NCBI GenBank assembly: GCA_023213315.1
Contig: JAKCPI010010896.1
Coordinates: 62,001-126,000 of the forward strand
Direction of reading: 5' to 3'
DNA from: Euborellia annulipes
Taxonomy: Eukaryota; Arthropoda; Insecta; Dermaptera; Anisolabididae
DNA length: 64,000 bases
The notes under the pieces were generated by a model that did not search any database, was not told where the DNA came from, and was given only the letters and a program-made list of their open reading frames with translations. Both the position numbers and the translations under genes were made by a program. Below, one piece after another: positions 1-11,627 of the stretch (the first letter of the stretch is position 1; each line of letters begins with the position of its first letter).

Positions 1-348
1 AGTTCAATTTAAATAAAAGCATTTTTTTTTAAATCTTTTTTTTTATTTTATTTTTTTTGAGTTATTAATTCCTTTAGTTATGATATCTCCCATTGGAATT
101 GTATAGAGAAAAATTAATGTATTCTTTGCATTTTTGTATTCTATGAATATAAACAAATCCTCAAGCACTGGATTGGAATAGCAATGAAAATATTTTCTTT
201 TCATAATTAAGAAAAAGCCCTCGGGGCTTGGTGTAAGGGTTAGCGTGCTAACCTCGTATACCAAGAGTCGCGGGTTCGGACCCCAGGCAGTCCGATGATT
301 TTATTTAAGCCATTTGGATACCAGATGGCGCCGCCCGCCTTCGGCTAG
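1..348 (+). mobile_element. Helitron remnant carrying a truncated SINE
   Basis: Positions 58-215 match the body of the Helitron family described at 46546 (the stretch with TCTCCCATTGG, ATTCTATGAA, CAAATCCTCAAGC and CACTGGATTGGAAT). The 3' terminus is the GC-rich stem followed by CTAG at 345-348 and then T, the expected Helitron end. Between them lies a tRNA-like SINE head (217-329). The left end is cut by the window or decayed. No protein is encoded. Family assignment is inferred from the terminus and the better copy. Confidence 0.6.
217..329 (+). mobile_element. SINE-1 head (tRNA-derived), truncated
   Basis: Starts GCCCTCGGGGC and contains a tRNA-like A-box region (GGTTAGCG) and a B box GGGTTCGGACCCC, followed by the SINE-1 segment TTTAAGCCATTTGGATACC. 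It stops abruptly against the Helitron 3' end, so the SINE tail is missing. Full copies lie at 637-900 and 29232-29487. Confidence 0.7.
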
Positions 349-559
349 TTTCTTATAATCCTCTTGAACCTCCCTAGGTCCTAAATGGCCTCTGTAGCCT
401 AAAGGGCAAATTTAAAAAAATCCTGTTCGCCTTTCTGGTAGTAATTTTAGTGAGGAAGGAATCGAAAACTCATCTCACTATAATCTAAAGACTATATATA
501 TTTCTAGGACAGTAGTATTTGGTATAGTACACATGTATTTGAACAATTGAAACCAAATT

Positions 560-636
560 TTATATTCTTAAAAAGGACTTTGAAGAGATTACAAGAAAAT
601 TATTTTCGTTCCGAAATTCCTATAAACTTTTTAATT
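560..636 (+). mobile_element. Helitron body fragment
   Basis: The sequence CCGAAATTCCTATAA and its surroundings match the internal part of the Helitron at 46546. It directly precedes the SINE-1 copy at 637, so the SINE probably inserted into this fragment. The stretch 349-560 holds a SINE-like tail (TAAATGGCC at about 380) and otherwise nothing I recognise. Confidence 0.45.
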
Positions 637-900
637 GCCCCGGGTGTGGCATAGTAGGTAGCGTGCCTACCTCCTATGCCAAACGTCGCGGGTTCGGACC
701 CAGGCAGTCCGATGATTTTATTTAAGCCATTTGGATACCAGATGGCTTAAATAGAAATGCCTGAACCCCAAATAGATATATTAATTACAACGGTTATCGT
801 CTAAAGTCTTAAATGGCCTGAGTTGCCGAAAAGACTGTGTGAATGTGTGTGTGAGTGTGAGTGCGAATGAGAAAAAAGTGTGAATGTTTAAAAAAAAAAT
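637..900 (+). mobile_element. SINE-1, full-length copy
   Basis: A tRNA-derived short interspersed element. The head runs from GCCCCGGGTG and has a B box (GGGTTCGGACCC); the middle has a small palindrome around GCCATTTGGATACCAGATGGC; the 3' part has the block TAAATGGCCTGAGTTGCCG, a GT-rich stretch and a terminal A run. It would be transcribed by RNA polymerase III from the internal boxes and mobilised by a LINE; both points are family knowledge. Confidence 0.8.
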
Positions 901-1372
901 AATATAAAAAAAAATTTAAAAACAACGCTTTTATAAATGTACTAAAAAGAGAAAAATAATTATGTATCATTTCTTTAAAATTATATTAAAAATTAATATA
1001 TGTTACTAAAACTAAAAGCGTTGGGCGCGGGATTTGCAAATTTTAATTGTATAAATTATCCTATTATGCGTATGTTTTATGAATACATTTTCATACCATA
1101 GACGTGGCGGGTAGTTAGGCAAAGTGACTCAAATGTACTAGTTAGATTAATTAATTTTTTATTTTTTTGATTCATGTATTGGTGAATTAAGATTAGTATA
1201 TCTTCTGCAATGGAAATTGCAAGAGATTGTTAATTTGCGCGCCCAACGCTTTTAGTTTTAGTAACATATATTAATTTTTAATATAATTTTAAAGAAATGA
1301 TACATAATTATTTTTCTCTTTTTAGTACATTTATAAAAGCGTTGTTTTTAAATTTTTTTTTTATATTATTTT
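899..1372. repeat. Long, nearly perfect inverted repeat (fold-back)
   Basis: Arms at about 899-1030 and 1236-1372 are reverse complements with very few differences. They share AAACAACGCTTTTAT at the outside and AAGCGTTGGGCGCG at the inside. The spacer of about 205 bp has no open reading frame of note. It looks like a fold-back DNA element; I see no clear target duplication. The outer motif ACAACGCTTTTA returns inverted at 3613-3624 beyond the tandem array. Confidence 0.8.
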
Positions 1373-1474
1373 ATTTAACTCTTTTTAGTTTTTGTAATAA
1401 AATATTAATACGTATGAGTTATATACATATACACGATACAATAAGACAATTTGTATTTTAAAAGAAGAGAAATT

Positions 1475-3590
1475 TTTGATTATAAATTTCACCCCCTCTT
1501 TTTTTGATAGGCCGAAATTAATTGACCTACAAAAATGAGACACATCAAATATTGCATTGTCACGGGAGTTACATAGGCGTATAAAATTTCAAAGGTCTAG
1601 ATTAACTTGAAGTGGTCGTAATTTCAATCGCTAACTTTGTCGGCCTGAACAATGGAAATTGATTAATTGGCCGCCAATCTCAATTTAATTAATTTTTAAT
1701 ACTTTTGAATAGCACATTTTGTAGAGTAAAGTCTATTTAACACCTCTGCCAATGCTCAAAACTCTAAATTAATTATAAATAGGAGAAATTTTGATTATAA
1801 AACTTCCCCCTCTCTTTTTTTGATCGGCCGCCATTTTGTAATTAATTCATCTACAAAGATGAGACACATCAAATATTGCATTGTCACGGGAGTTACATAC
1901 GTGTATAAAATTTCAAAGCTCTAGATTAACTAGAACTGATCGTAATTTCAATCGCTAACTTTGTCGGACCGAACAATGGAAATGTGATTAATTGGCCGCT
2001 AATCTCAATTTAATTAATTTTTAATAATTTTGAATAGCACATTTTGTAGAGTAAAGTCTATTTAACACCTCTTCCAGTGCTCAAAACTCTAAATTAATTA
2101 TAAATAGGAGAAATTTTGATTATAAAATGTTACCCCCACTTTTTTTTATTGGCCGCCATTTGGAAATTAATTCACCTACAAAGATGAGACACATCAAATA
2201 TTGCATTGTCACGGGAGTTACATAGGTGTATAAAATTTCAAAGCTTTAGATTAAGTAGAACTAGTCGTAATTTCAATCGCTAACTTTGTCGGACCGAACA
2301 ATGGAAATGTGATTAATTGGCCGCCATTTTGAATTTTTTGAATTTTTAATAATTTTGAATAGCACATTTTTTAGAGTAAAGTCTATTTAACACCTCTGCT
2401 AATGCTCAAAACTCTAACTTAATTATAAATAGGAGAAATTTTGATTATAAAGTTTTACCCCCACTTTTTTTAATCGGCCGCCATTTTGTAATTAATTCAC
2501 CTACAAAGATGAGACACATCAAATATTGCATTGTCACGGGAGTTACATACGTGTATAAAATTTCAAAGCTCTAAGTTAAGTAGAAGTGGTCGTAATTTCA
2601 ATCGCTAACTTTGTCGGACCGAACAATGGAAATTGATTAATTGGCCGCCAATCTCAATTTAATTAATTTTTAATAATTTTGAATAGCACATTTTGTAGAG
2701 TAAAGTCTATTTAACACCTCTGCTAATGCTCAAAACTCTAACTTAATTATAAATACGAGAAATTTTGATTATAAAGTTTTACCCCCACTTTTTTTGATCG
2801 GCCGCCATTTTGTAATTAATTCACCTACAAAGATGAGACACATCAAATATTGCATTGTCACGGGAGTTACATACGTGTATAAAATTTCAAAGCTCTAGAT
2901 TAAATAGAACTAGTCGTAAATTCAATCGCTAACTTTGTCGGACCGAACAATGGAAATGTGATTAATTGGCCGCCATTTTGAATTTTTTGAATTTTTAATA
3001 ATTTTGAATAGCACATTTTTTAGAGTAAAGTCTATTTAACACCTCTGCCAATGCTCAAAACTCTAACTTAATTATAAATAGGAGAAATTTTGATTATAAA
3101 GTTTTACCCCCACTTTTTTTGATCGGCCGCCATTTTGTAATTAATTCACCTACAAAGATGAGACACATCAAATATTGCATTGTCACGGGAGTTACATACG
3201 TGTATAAAATTTCAAAGCTCTAGATTAAATAGAACTAGTCGTAAATTCAATCGCTAACTTTGTCGGACCGAACAATGGAAATGTGATTAATTGGCCGCCA
3301 TTTTGAATTTTTTGAATTTTTAATAATTTTGAATAGCACATTTTTTAGAGTAAAGTCTATTTAACACCTCTGCCAATGCTCAAAACTCTAACTTAATTAT
3401 AAATAGGAGAAATTTTGATTATAAAGTTTTTCCCCCACTTTTTTTAATCGGCCGCCATTTTGTAATTAATTCACCTACAAAGATGAGACACATCAAATAT
3501 TGCATTGTCACGGGAGTTACATACGTGTATAAAATTTCAAAGCTCTAAGTTAAGTAGAAGTGGTCTAAATTTCGATTTGTAAATTTGTCG
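1475..3590. repeat. Tandem array, 325-bp unit, seven copies
   Basis: The marker GAGACACATCAAATATTGC recurs at 1537, 1861, 2186, 2511, 2835, 3160 and 3485, giving spacings of 324-325 bp. Each unit contains GGCCGCCATTTTG, TTGTCACGGGAGTTACATA and AACTTTGTCGGACCGAAC. The first unit is the most diverged; the 2835 and 3160 units are nearly identical, indicating recent local duplication or conversion. No coding frame persists. This is a short satellite-like array. Confidence 0.95.
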
Positions 3591-3654
3591 GAAAAACAGG
3601 AAAGCAAGTTAATAAAAGCGTTGTAAAAAAAAAACTTTTTAATTGTTGAAGATT

Positions 3655-3825
3655 TTTTTTTTTTTAATTTAAGGTCTTTTTCAGCATCTGAGAGGTAATT
3701 TAAGCCCAGTCTCTATTTATTTCAATCAATTGGTTTTCGATTACATTTTTTCGCCTGGAACGGGACGCGAAACCTCATCTCCTTTACCACTAGAAGTCTC
3801 TCAGCCATAGTCCAAGGGCACGTGT
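3655..3825 (-). mobile_element. SINE-2 copy, diverged
   Basis: Read on the minus strand it has a tRNA-like head, a segment with TTTATTTCA-type direct repeats and the shared tail block with GCTGAAAAAGACC. It matches the clearer copies at 22593 and 24722. A fragment of the Helitron body (TCTCCCATAGGAAATGTATA) follows at about 3835-3905. Confidence 0.6.
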
Positions 3826-3940
3826 TGAAGTTACGATGTCTCCCATAGGAAATGTATATAATTATTAGAAATTTAAAGTAATTTTTATATTCTTTGCAAA
3901 ATTAGTGAAAATTTTTTTTATTTATGTTTATTAATTTAAA

Positions 3941-4045
3941 ATGCCTGCCAACGGAGAAGAGCAACATTCACCACAATTGTTGCGGTTGGGCGATGCTTTT
4001 CTCGGATTGGTGGCCCCAAAGAATCAGCGTGTGGAACGTCCCCAG
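3941..4045 (+). other. Possible short coding exon or SINE head
   Basis: An ATG at 3941 opens 35 codons (beginning MPANGEEQHSPQ, ending RVERPQ) that run to CAG followed by GTAGGT, a fair splice donor, at 4045/4046. Read through, the frame stops at 4097-4099. A SINE-type tail (TTAAATGGCCGCGTAGCCG) follows at about 4098, so the segment may instead be the head of a third SINE family. I recognise no protein family. Confidence 0.2.
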
Positions 4046-4120
4046 GTAGGTAGGCCCACTATGTATTTTAAAAAATTTGACAAAAATTCTAACCCTTAAA
4101 TGGCCGCGTAGCCGAAAAGG

Positions 4121-5080
4121 TTTTTTTTTTTAATATATAGGCCTATATATTTTTAATATTTAGTTTTATTTCTTTTAAAATGAGAAGATCTTTAAGTATT
4201 CTTTGCATTGGTTCTCATCTAAAAATATTTCAATTTAATAATATTAAATCTTATTAAGGCTAGATTTTCATATTAAGATTAAAAGTTAATACATTTATGA
4301 CGACCACCACTAATCATCCAGTATTTGGAGATCAAAGGCGGGCTTTGTGGCTAGTTTCCATAAAATTGGTTACTCTAAAATGATGATAATGTCGCACACA
4401 TGAAATAAATTTTTTTTTTATCGACGTTTCATTTCATTTCATTTATTTTATTTTCTTCAAAATATATTGATACATGATCTCTTGTTAATTTTTGATCTTG
4501 TATCAATAGTGTCCGAAATCAACCAGCATATGATATATAATAGAAATAGGAAGGGAGAGAGAGAGAGTGATTGAAGGGTATTAAAAGGGAAAAGGGCTGC
4601 TTTGTAATCCGTTGCCAATTGACGAGCAGACAAAGGGACGGATTTTGAATTATTTTATTTCTGCCCGTCCAGAGAGGATCTCACCTGGATGAATGCTTTA
4701 TTTACACCCTGCTAAAATGATTTTGAGTTGTTTAATTTCAATAGTTGAGGGTGTGTGTGTGTGCTAAAGCGATAAAGACCGTGTCTGCTCTAGCCAATCA
4801 GAAAACTTGTTTACTGGCACGTCTCTTATTGGATTATTTTTCTGTCAAAATAATATTTTAAATAAATTAATTAATTTATAATTTATTCGTGATACGGAAA
4901 ATGAAAAGGGACCTCTGGTCGGAAATTTCACAAATTGAGTTATTGATATTGTAGAGGTTAATTTCCTGAACATTTTTTTTTAAGTCCAAAACCATTCTTC
5001 ATATCTCAAAAACTAAAAAAAAGTTACAGCCTTTCAAAGTTATAGGTATAAAAAGTAAAAACGGGATAGGAAAACGCATT
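4121..5080. other. No gene seen
   Basis: AT-rich sequence with a short GA run near 4556-4568 and a GT run near 4749-4762. I see no open frame, repeat of known family or RNA gene here. Confidence 0.6.
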
Positions 5081-5084
5081 TAAG

Positions 5085-5700
5085 GCGGTTCAGGAGCGGG
5101 GTCTAAACGTGCTTGAAAAAAACTGGACTATTATAAGGAATTTTTCAATGCGGTTTTTTTTTAAATGAATTAAATTCATAAGAGATTATTGGGACATCGA
5201 GCTATAATTTTTTTAATGACTTATTAAAAAATTATCGTAATTAATTTTTTTGTTATCAAGCAAATACAAAAAAACAATCTGTCCCAATAATCTTTAATTT
5301 TTTTTTAATTTAAAAATGAATTTATTGTTATTATTAATCACATATTAATTAAGAAATTTTAAAAATAAGCTTAGATGATTTACTTAAAAATCAACTGTCA
5401 AATTAGTTCAGCATTCTTGCAATAGATGGCAGGCTAGTCTAACAGCCGATATAGTATTAGCCTATATTTATATACTTTTATGCTTTTATAAAAGATACAT
5501 AATATATAATAACATTTATAAAGTATTTATTGTTAAAAGATCAATGAAAATCAACCAAAAATGCATTAAATATTATTAGCTACCATTCTGACATCTCTTG
5601 GCAAATTTTTGAATTACTTGATTTTTGGGCATACTTTTTATGACACACAACGCCATCTTATCGGGAAAAACATGCGTAACACCTTCGCTCTCGAGGCCCC
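5085..5700 (+). repeat. Family X repeat, copy 1
   Basis: Shares long blocks with 10665-11275 and, inverted, with 13205-13710: TTCAGGAGCG, GGACTATTATAAGGAATT, CAGCATTCTTGCAATAGATG, CTAACAGCCGATATAG and GCTACCATTCTGACATCTC. About 0.6 kb, non-coding. I could not identify terminal repeats, so the class is open. It runs into a hAT-like end fragment (5703-5775, ending GCATCCCTA) that also occurs at 39975-40050. Confidence 0.8.
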
Positions 5701-5799
5701 TTAAAAAGTCGAAAAGTCGACTTTCAGAAATGATTAATCGATTCCGAGAATCGAAAATCGACTCTTGCATCCCTATTGTGTCGTCGACTATACTTTGCC

Positions 5800-6790
5800 C
5801 TTAGTAACGTTTTCTTGACCTAATCGAGAGGGATAAGGGGGGGGGGAGGGGTTCTCTCGTCATTTGTCAAATGAATCCTCATCATATATTTGATATGCAC
5901 GCAGGGCTACCAACCGAGGCTCCAGATAATGGCTTATTTATTGATCTATCATTAAACTCTTTTTTTTCTTTCATTGCTTTCTTAAGTAAATATTAAACTA
6001 ACAGACGACAGATAATTCAAATTCAAATATGAATTAATAAACATGATTCTTCTTGAATCAATTTACTCAAGTCAAAGTTTTCAAGAACAGAGAATATATA
6101 AAAAGCATTTGTTTTTTTGTTGTTGTTGTTGGCCAAAAGGGGTAATTTGTAGAGGTTTCTCTCATAAGTTTACAATTATAAATGGAAAGAAAAATACAAG
6201 TTTTAAAAGCTTTTGAAATAAAAGTGTTTGAGTTTACCAAAGATAAGTGGACATTTTGTTTATTTTGACTGTACTGATTCACTCTCCCTTTAATTTATCT
6301 AAAAAATTTGTGATTTTAAGCATATCATACAAAAAGCAATTATTGTATGTAGTTTGTGTCCTCTGCAGTTCCTCAATTATGTGCCGCAATTTCTTAGAAA
6401 TTTATTAATAGGTAAATCCCCTCTTATCCGGCTTCGGATTAACCCAACTATCCCATTATGTCGACAAAAAAAAAAATCTGGTGTGACAAGTCGAACACAT
6501 ATCATACCCAGTAATGCAGGAAAGTCAAAGTTATTTTTAAATTCTCTTTGAAAAACTTGTATAATTATTTATTTTTTTTTTTATACCTTTGAGGTGTTAT
6601 AATAATTATGATATTTTTTAAATCGATATATAATTGTAGGCAATTAAATATTTCATGGGAAAAAACTTTTTTTTATATTTAATTATCCTAAAAGCCTCAA
6701 AGGTCCCACTGTGTAATATACAAATCGTCCAATTTTTATATTTTAAAGAAAAATCTTTCCTTTTTACTAAAATTGTAGATACGTAGGTAG
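5800..6790. other. No gene seen
   Basis: Includes a G run (5838-5848), AT-rich sequence, and at 6465-6490 half of a TCTGGTGTGAC hairpin (see 8556). Nothing else recognised. Confidence 0.5.
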
Positions 6791-6792
6791 AT

Positions 6793-6824
6793 ACGAGGAT
6801 GATCTCAACCGGGATCGAAACGTC
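6793..6824 (+). ncRNA. Hammerhead-like motif, decayed core
   Basis: Reads CGAGGA, an unpaired T, a GATC/GATC hairpin with loop TCAACCGG, then GAAACGTC. It fits the motif described at 57388 except at the first core bases (expected CTGA). Probably a fossil copy. Confidence 0.35.
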
Positions 6825-6892
6825 AACGTGGTGGGAATAAAATAATGAAAAACAACTAGCTGCAGATTTTCTTCACTTTTTCACCTATCCTA

Positions 6893-7241
6893 AAATTGTA
6901 GATTTCTTATCAACTTTTGGAGTAATTACTTCACCTGGAAGTACAGTAGTACTTTGCTAAAAAGTTTTTTTCAAAGATTTTGAAATTTTCAATTTTTTTG
7001 TCATATTATGATAACCTATTTTTATTCTTTGACATTTTTCGTAAAAATTTTTAAAATGCCAAGAATAAAAACTTTAAAATTTTTTTCGAAAAATATCAAA
7101 GAATAAAAATAGGGTATCATAATATGACAAAAAAAAATTGAAAATTTCAAAATCTTTGAAAAAACTTTTTAGAAAAATACTACTCTACTTCCAGGTGAAG
7201 TATTTACTCCAAAAGTTGATAAGAAATCTACAATTTTAGTG
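6893..7241. repeat. Long inverted repeat
   Basis: Arms of about 165 bp at 6893-7060 and 7070-7241 (for example GTAGATTTCTTATCAACTTT inverted at the right end). The loop is only about 10 bp. Part of one arm recurs at 7745-7890, followed in both places by a CA run and ACAGACATAATT. Non-coding fold-back. Confidence 0.8.
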
Positions 7242-7474
7242 CAAGGAGTATATACCAAATTTCATCCATCTAGCTGCTTTGGTTTTTAAGCAATCGTGTT
7301 CACACACACACACACACACAGACATAATTTCAAAAGAATATTCGAGAAAGTTTTGGGGAAGTCATTCCCGATTGTTTAAGAAATATACCCTCACTTATCT
7401 TAAAATATAGACTATTTGGACATACTGTATGTGCATGCAATTGAATATTTGGACATTATTGAATTGGTAAGATG

Positions 7475-7625
7475 TAGAATATGTCGACATTTTTTTTTTT
7501 TTTTTTCTAAGATAGGAAACTTTTTTCTTTCTCCATTCTCTTTATTAGCCTAAAATAGAGACGACAAAGCCAATTTGATCCAGGTTTCTAAAAAAATATC
7601 GACAATATAAGAGAAATATGAAGGT
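7475..7625 (+). repeat. Interspersed repeat shared with 55215-55560
   Basis: Shares GGAACTTTTTTCTT, CCTCTTT-type sequence and AAAGCCAATTTG with the cadherin intron 4 region at 55215-55560, where a small hAT-like element interrupts it. Function and class unknown. Confidence 0.5.
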
Positions 7626-7744
7626 GACATAGCATTAACCTATAAGAAATGTATTTTATTTATTCAACAACCATATTTAAAACAAATATTAAACGGCTGG
7701 CGATCAACAGTCTTGTTTCTCTAAAACTGAATAGATTTCGAAAA

Positions 7745-8000
7745 AATGCCAAAGAATAAAAACTTTTTTAAATAGAGTAATTTATCATAAATATGTCAAA
7801 AAATTGAAAATTTCAAATTTTTTAGGTAAAGTACTACTTCCAGGTGAAGTATTTACTCCAAAAGTTGATAAGAAATCTACAATTTGAGTGCAAAGAGTAT
7901 ATACCAAATTTCATCGATCTGGCTGCTCTGGTTTTTGTGTTTACACACAAACACACACACACAGACATAATTCCAAAAGAATTGATTTTTTTTTTTTATA
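7745..8000 (+). repeat. Fragment of the 6893 fold-back family with CA run
   Basis: Repeats CCAGGTGAAGTATTTACTCC and AAGTTGATAAGAAATC from the right arm at 7241, then a CA microsatellite and ACAGACATAATTCC. From 8000 to 8550 I see nothing but a CT microsatellite (8368-8392). Confidence 0.6.
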
Positions 8001-8555
8001 TGCAGTGTATATTTCAATATATGATTCATTGGCCTCGTTTTTGGGGGCCATTCATCCCGATTTTCAGCACCAGTTGGCGTTGCTTAACAACATTGATCTT
8101 TGTGACGTTGTTCAATTCTTCTTGCGGCTTTTCTGCTCTTTATAAAATAACAATAAATACGTTTTGTCTCAAGTCGTAATCCAAATTTCATTGACTGTAA
8201 ATGGAATTTGGTATTTATACCGTCTATTTAATTTTTATTAAAAAAAAAAAAAAAAATTAAGTTGTAAGGTGGGTGGAGTTGTTCGAGTTGTTGATGCTCC
8301 CTTGGGAGGTTCATTCGTCAGATCGCGTGTACACCCCTCTTTTCAATCCGTTGCACCTCTTATCTCTCGTCTCTCTCTCTCTCTCTCTCTCTACCCCATC
8401 ACGTTAGCATCTCATTAAGCAAATGAATGATTGCGTGACAACAAGGAATTTTATATGGATCAACAAGTATTAAAAAAAAAAAAAAAAGAAATGAAGAAAA
8501 AAACCAAGTGAAGAATCAAGTAAAGATTACGTATGAATTGTTATCTAAGTGAATA

Positions 8556-9150
8556 CAAAAAATCTAGTGTGACACAGCACATAAATTTCTTTTACCTTCA
8601 GTAATCGAAAATTGTGTTCTGTGCTTGTCACACCAGATTTTTTTGGTTGACATATATTTATCAATAGTTCCCACCGACTAATATTAGAATTCAATTTATA
8701 AGTATAGGAAATAATTTATATTTTGACAACCATTTCTTCTATCATTTCTATCAAAGTGTGCTTCAAACGATTTTGAGGGCAAAATGAGAATATACATTTG
8801 AAAGAACATCTAAAAAATAATTGATTTTTGAATTTTAAACAAAATCGTTACGAGCGAGTTTTAAGAAAATCTAAAAAAACTGAAAAAGTACTTCAGTAAA
8901 GTACTAGTAATTTTTGGCCGATTTTGTTTAAAATCTTATTTTAACGTCCCAGGGGGGAGTCTAACTTAAATATAAAATTTCAACCTCCTAGCTCAATTCT
9001 TTCATGCTTTAAATTGAACACAGACAGACAGAAAGACCATTTTGCGAAAACCACTTTTTTAGATTCCGCGGACTTCAAATATCCATCAAAATCTTGACAT
9101 CGAATTTTTGACATGAATCCAATACTTTCTCTATATATACTGTAGGTCTA
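8556..9150 (+). mobile_element. Two-hairpin element, copy 1
   Basis: Starts with a hairpin of about 90 bp (8556-8645) whose arms read AAAATCTAGTGTGAC and GTCACACCAGATTTTT, continues with the family body (AAAGTACTAGTA, TCAACCTCCTAGCTCAATTC, AGACAGACAGAAAGACC) and ends near ATCCAATACTTTCTC. See 43799 for the best-bounded copy. Non-coding. Confidence 0.75.
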
Positions 9151-9159
9151 TACATACAC

Positions 9160-10660
9160 TGTTAAAAATTTTCAAGAAAACTTCCTATACAAGTATAGGA
9201 ACTCTGTTTCATAAACTGTTTATGAATATATATGAGAAAGTTCGATTTGTTGCCAACCAAACAAATTTCTTGTATATTTTAAAATTCATTATTTTGGTGA
9301 AATTGTTAATTTTAATTTTAATTTTTATAGCTATTTAGTTGAATTACTTTATAAAAATTATTTAATTAGTATGACTTCATAAATATTTAAATAGTTTAGA
9401 GCGCGAATTTCAAACCAGAATTTAATAAATTTAGATTTGTGAAATAAATTTTAAAAGAATAATTTCAAGTTTCCTTAAAAAATATAAAATAATATTAATA
9501 AAAATTCCTTGAGGTAGTCGAGTTATTTGAGAACGTTTAGACCAGTGATTCTCAACTTGTCGCGTAACAATTTCATTCTTCCTTTGTCCCCATGACCTCC
9601 CGTGATTGGAACAAGCTCCCTGCGTCTTTCTTCCCCCAAACCTCCAATCTTCTAAACTTTTAAACTCTCATCTCCACACGACTTTTTTCTTCCTTCCCTC
9701 TAGTGTTTTTCCTTTTTTGTTCCTCTTTTTTTTTTTTTTTTTTTTCTTGCCTCCTTTTGCTTTTTGTTTTTTTTGGTTTTTCGGCCTTTTTTTCCCCTTT
9801 TAAAAAAAAAAAAAAAAAAAAAAACACTTTTAACGATTTCAAAATTTGGCGGCACACAAAGAAAAAGATAAGTTTAAAAGTTGGTAATTTGTTCATAAAC
9901 TTTTATATTAATTTTATTTCATATCCTGGGTATAATAATATTAAATCACTGAAGTATATGAAAAATGATTGAAAATTCATATTTTTTTTTTACAGTGTAA
10001 ATAAATTAGAAATTTCTCTTCTGTATTAAGAATTCTCTTTTTTGTCATTTCAATTAATTCAGAAATGTGAAAAATTTGTTTTAACCTACAATTAATAATA
10101 GAAATTTATTACGAGATTGTTTTTGTTTGTTTTTTTAAATCTTGACGAATATATTATGGAAACTATTTATTATTATAATGACAGAGGATAATAATAACTA
10201 TAAAATATTATAACGTCACGTGCGTCGTCCTCAGGTGCGATGCTACTAGTCCTAGGATTTGTCTCTAGCTAACTGTACGACAGTCATTAATATCTCTTAT
10301 GAATAATTCTGACATTTGTCCTCCCTCTTACACACATACATATATATACACAGAGACAGACAAATTAAATCCTTTATTTACATTTTTAATTAACATAAAC
10401 ATATGTTGTATGTTTAAAAAAAAAAGGGATCTTAAAAAAAAAATATTTTAAATCCCAACTTCCTGTTTTTCCTTCCACCTTCCGGGTATAAATGCAATTT
10501 GTACTTATTTAAATATTCATAAATAATAATTGTCTCTGTTAGATTTATTTCCGCATTGAAAAGAGAGTCAAAAAAAACAAAAAAACTATTGAATTTATTA
10601 CGCTTATTTGAATTAAAAAATTAACTATTTTTTAAAATGGACATAGATCTATCCACTAGT
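9160..10660. other. No gene seen
   Basis: AT-rich with long T and A runs (9728-9745, 9800-9824) and small microsatellites. The open frames here are low-complexity F/K-rich strings, not proteins. Confidence 0.6.
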
Positions 10661-10664
10661 ATCG

Positions 10665-11275
10665 TTAAGGGGTTCAGGAGCGACGTCTAAACGTATTTTA
10701 AAAAAAAACCTAGACTATTATAAGGAATTTTTCAATGCGTTTTTTTTTTTTTAATGAATTAAATTCATAAGAGATTATTGGGACATCGAGCTATAATTTG
10801 TTTAATGACTTATTAAAAAATTATAGTAATTAATTTTTTTGTTATCAAGCAAATACAAAAAACAATCTGTCCCAATAATCTTTAATTTTTTTTAATTTAA
10901 AAATGAATTTATTGTTATTATTAATCACATATTAATTAAGAAATTTTTAAAATAAGCTTAGATGATTTATTTAAAAATCAAATGTCAAATTAGTTCAGCA
11001 TTCTTGCAATAGATGGCAGGCTAGTCTAACAGCCGATATAGTGTTAGCCTATATTTATATATTTTTATGCTTTTATAAAAGATACATAATATATAATAAC
11101 ATTTATAAAGTATTTATTGTTAAAAGATCAATGAAAATCAACCAAATGCATTAAATATTATTAGCTACCATTCTGACATCTCTTGGCAAATTTTTGAATT
11201 ACTTGATTTTTTGGACATACTTTTAATGACACACTACGCCATCTTATCAGGAAAAACATGCGTAACACCTTCGCT
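10665..11275 (+). repeat. Family X repeat, copy 2
   Basis: Collinear with 5085-5700 over about 600 bp at high identity, from TTCAGGAGCG to ACACCTTCGCTC. Followed by a SINE-2-like tail at 11365-11480 (GAGAGAAATTTATTA, TAAATGGCCTGGGATGCCG). Confidence 0.8.
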
Positions 11276-11585
11276 CCGGAGGTTGTTTTTTGCGAATATT
11301 TGTGGATCAAATAGACACTTGGAGACGCATAAAGGTGTCCGTGACCCGTTGCTCACACAAAAGACAAGCTTCCAGACCCAAACGAGAGAAATTTATTATA
11401 TATGATTTGGCTATCAAACATTAGTCATAGAGATTTAGTATAAATGGCCTGGGATGCCGAAAAAGATCTTTTAGCAAAATAAAAGTTTTACCTATTTGAA
11501 CTTAATTTTAAAATTAAAAAAAATTAAATTATATAAAGATTTTTATTATTTTTCATTTTTGAGATTTAATTTTTTTATTTTATTT

Positions 11586-11586
11586 A

Positions 11587-11626
<40 letters not shown>

Positions 11627-11627
11627 T
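11586..11627. repeat. ATT microsatellite
   Basis: About 13 ATT units in a row. It is followed to 11820 by a moderately GC-rich stretch without a recognisable gene, and by a possible second-type Helitron 5' fragment at 11850-11945 similar to 24311-24480. Confidence 0.85.

Noticed and set aside
217..300. Genuine tRNA gene
   Set aside because: A and B boxes are tRNA-like, but no complete cloverleaf is visible and the segment recurs with a SINE tail at other loci.
1475..3590. CRISPR array
   Set aside because: Units of 325 bp are repeated throughout without unique spacers, in a eukaryotic context.
9606..9972. Hydrophobic or lysine-rich open frames
   Set aside because: They come from T and A homopolymer runs.
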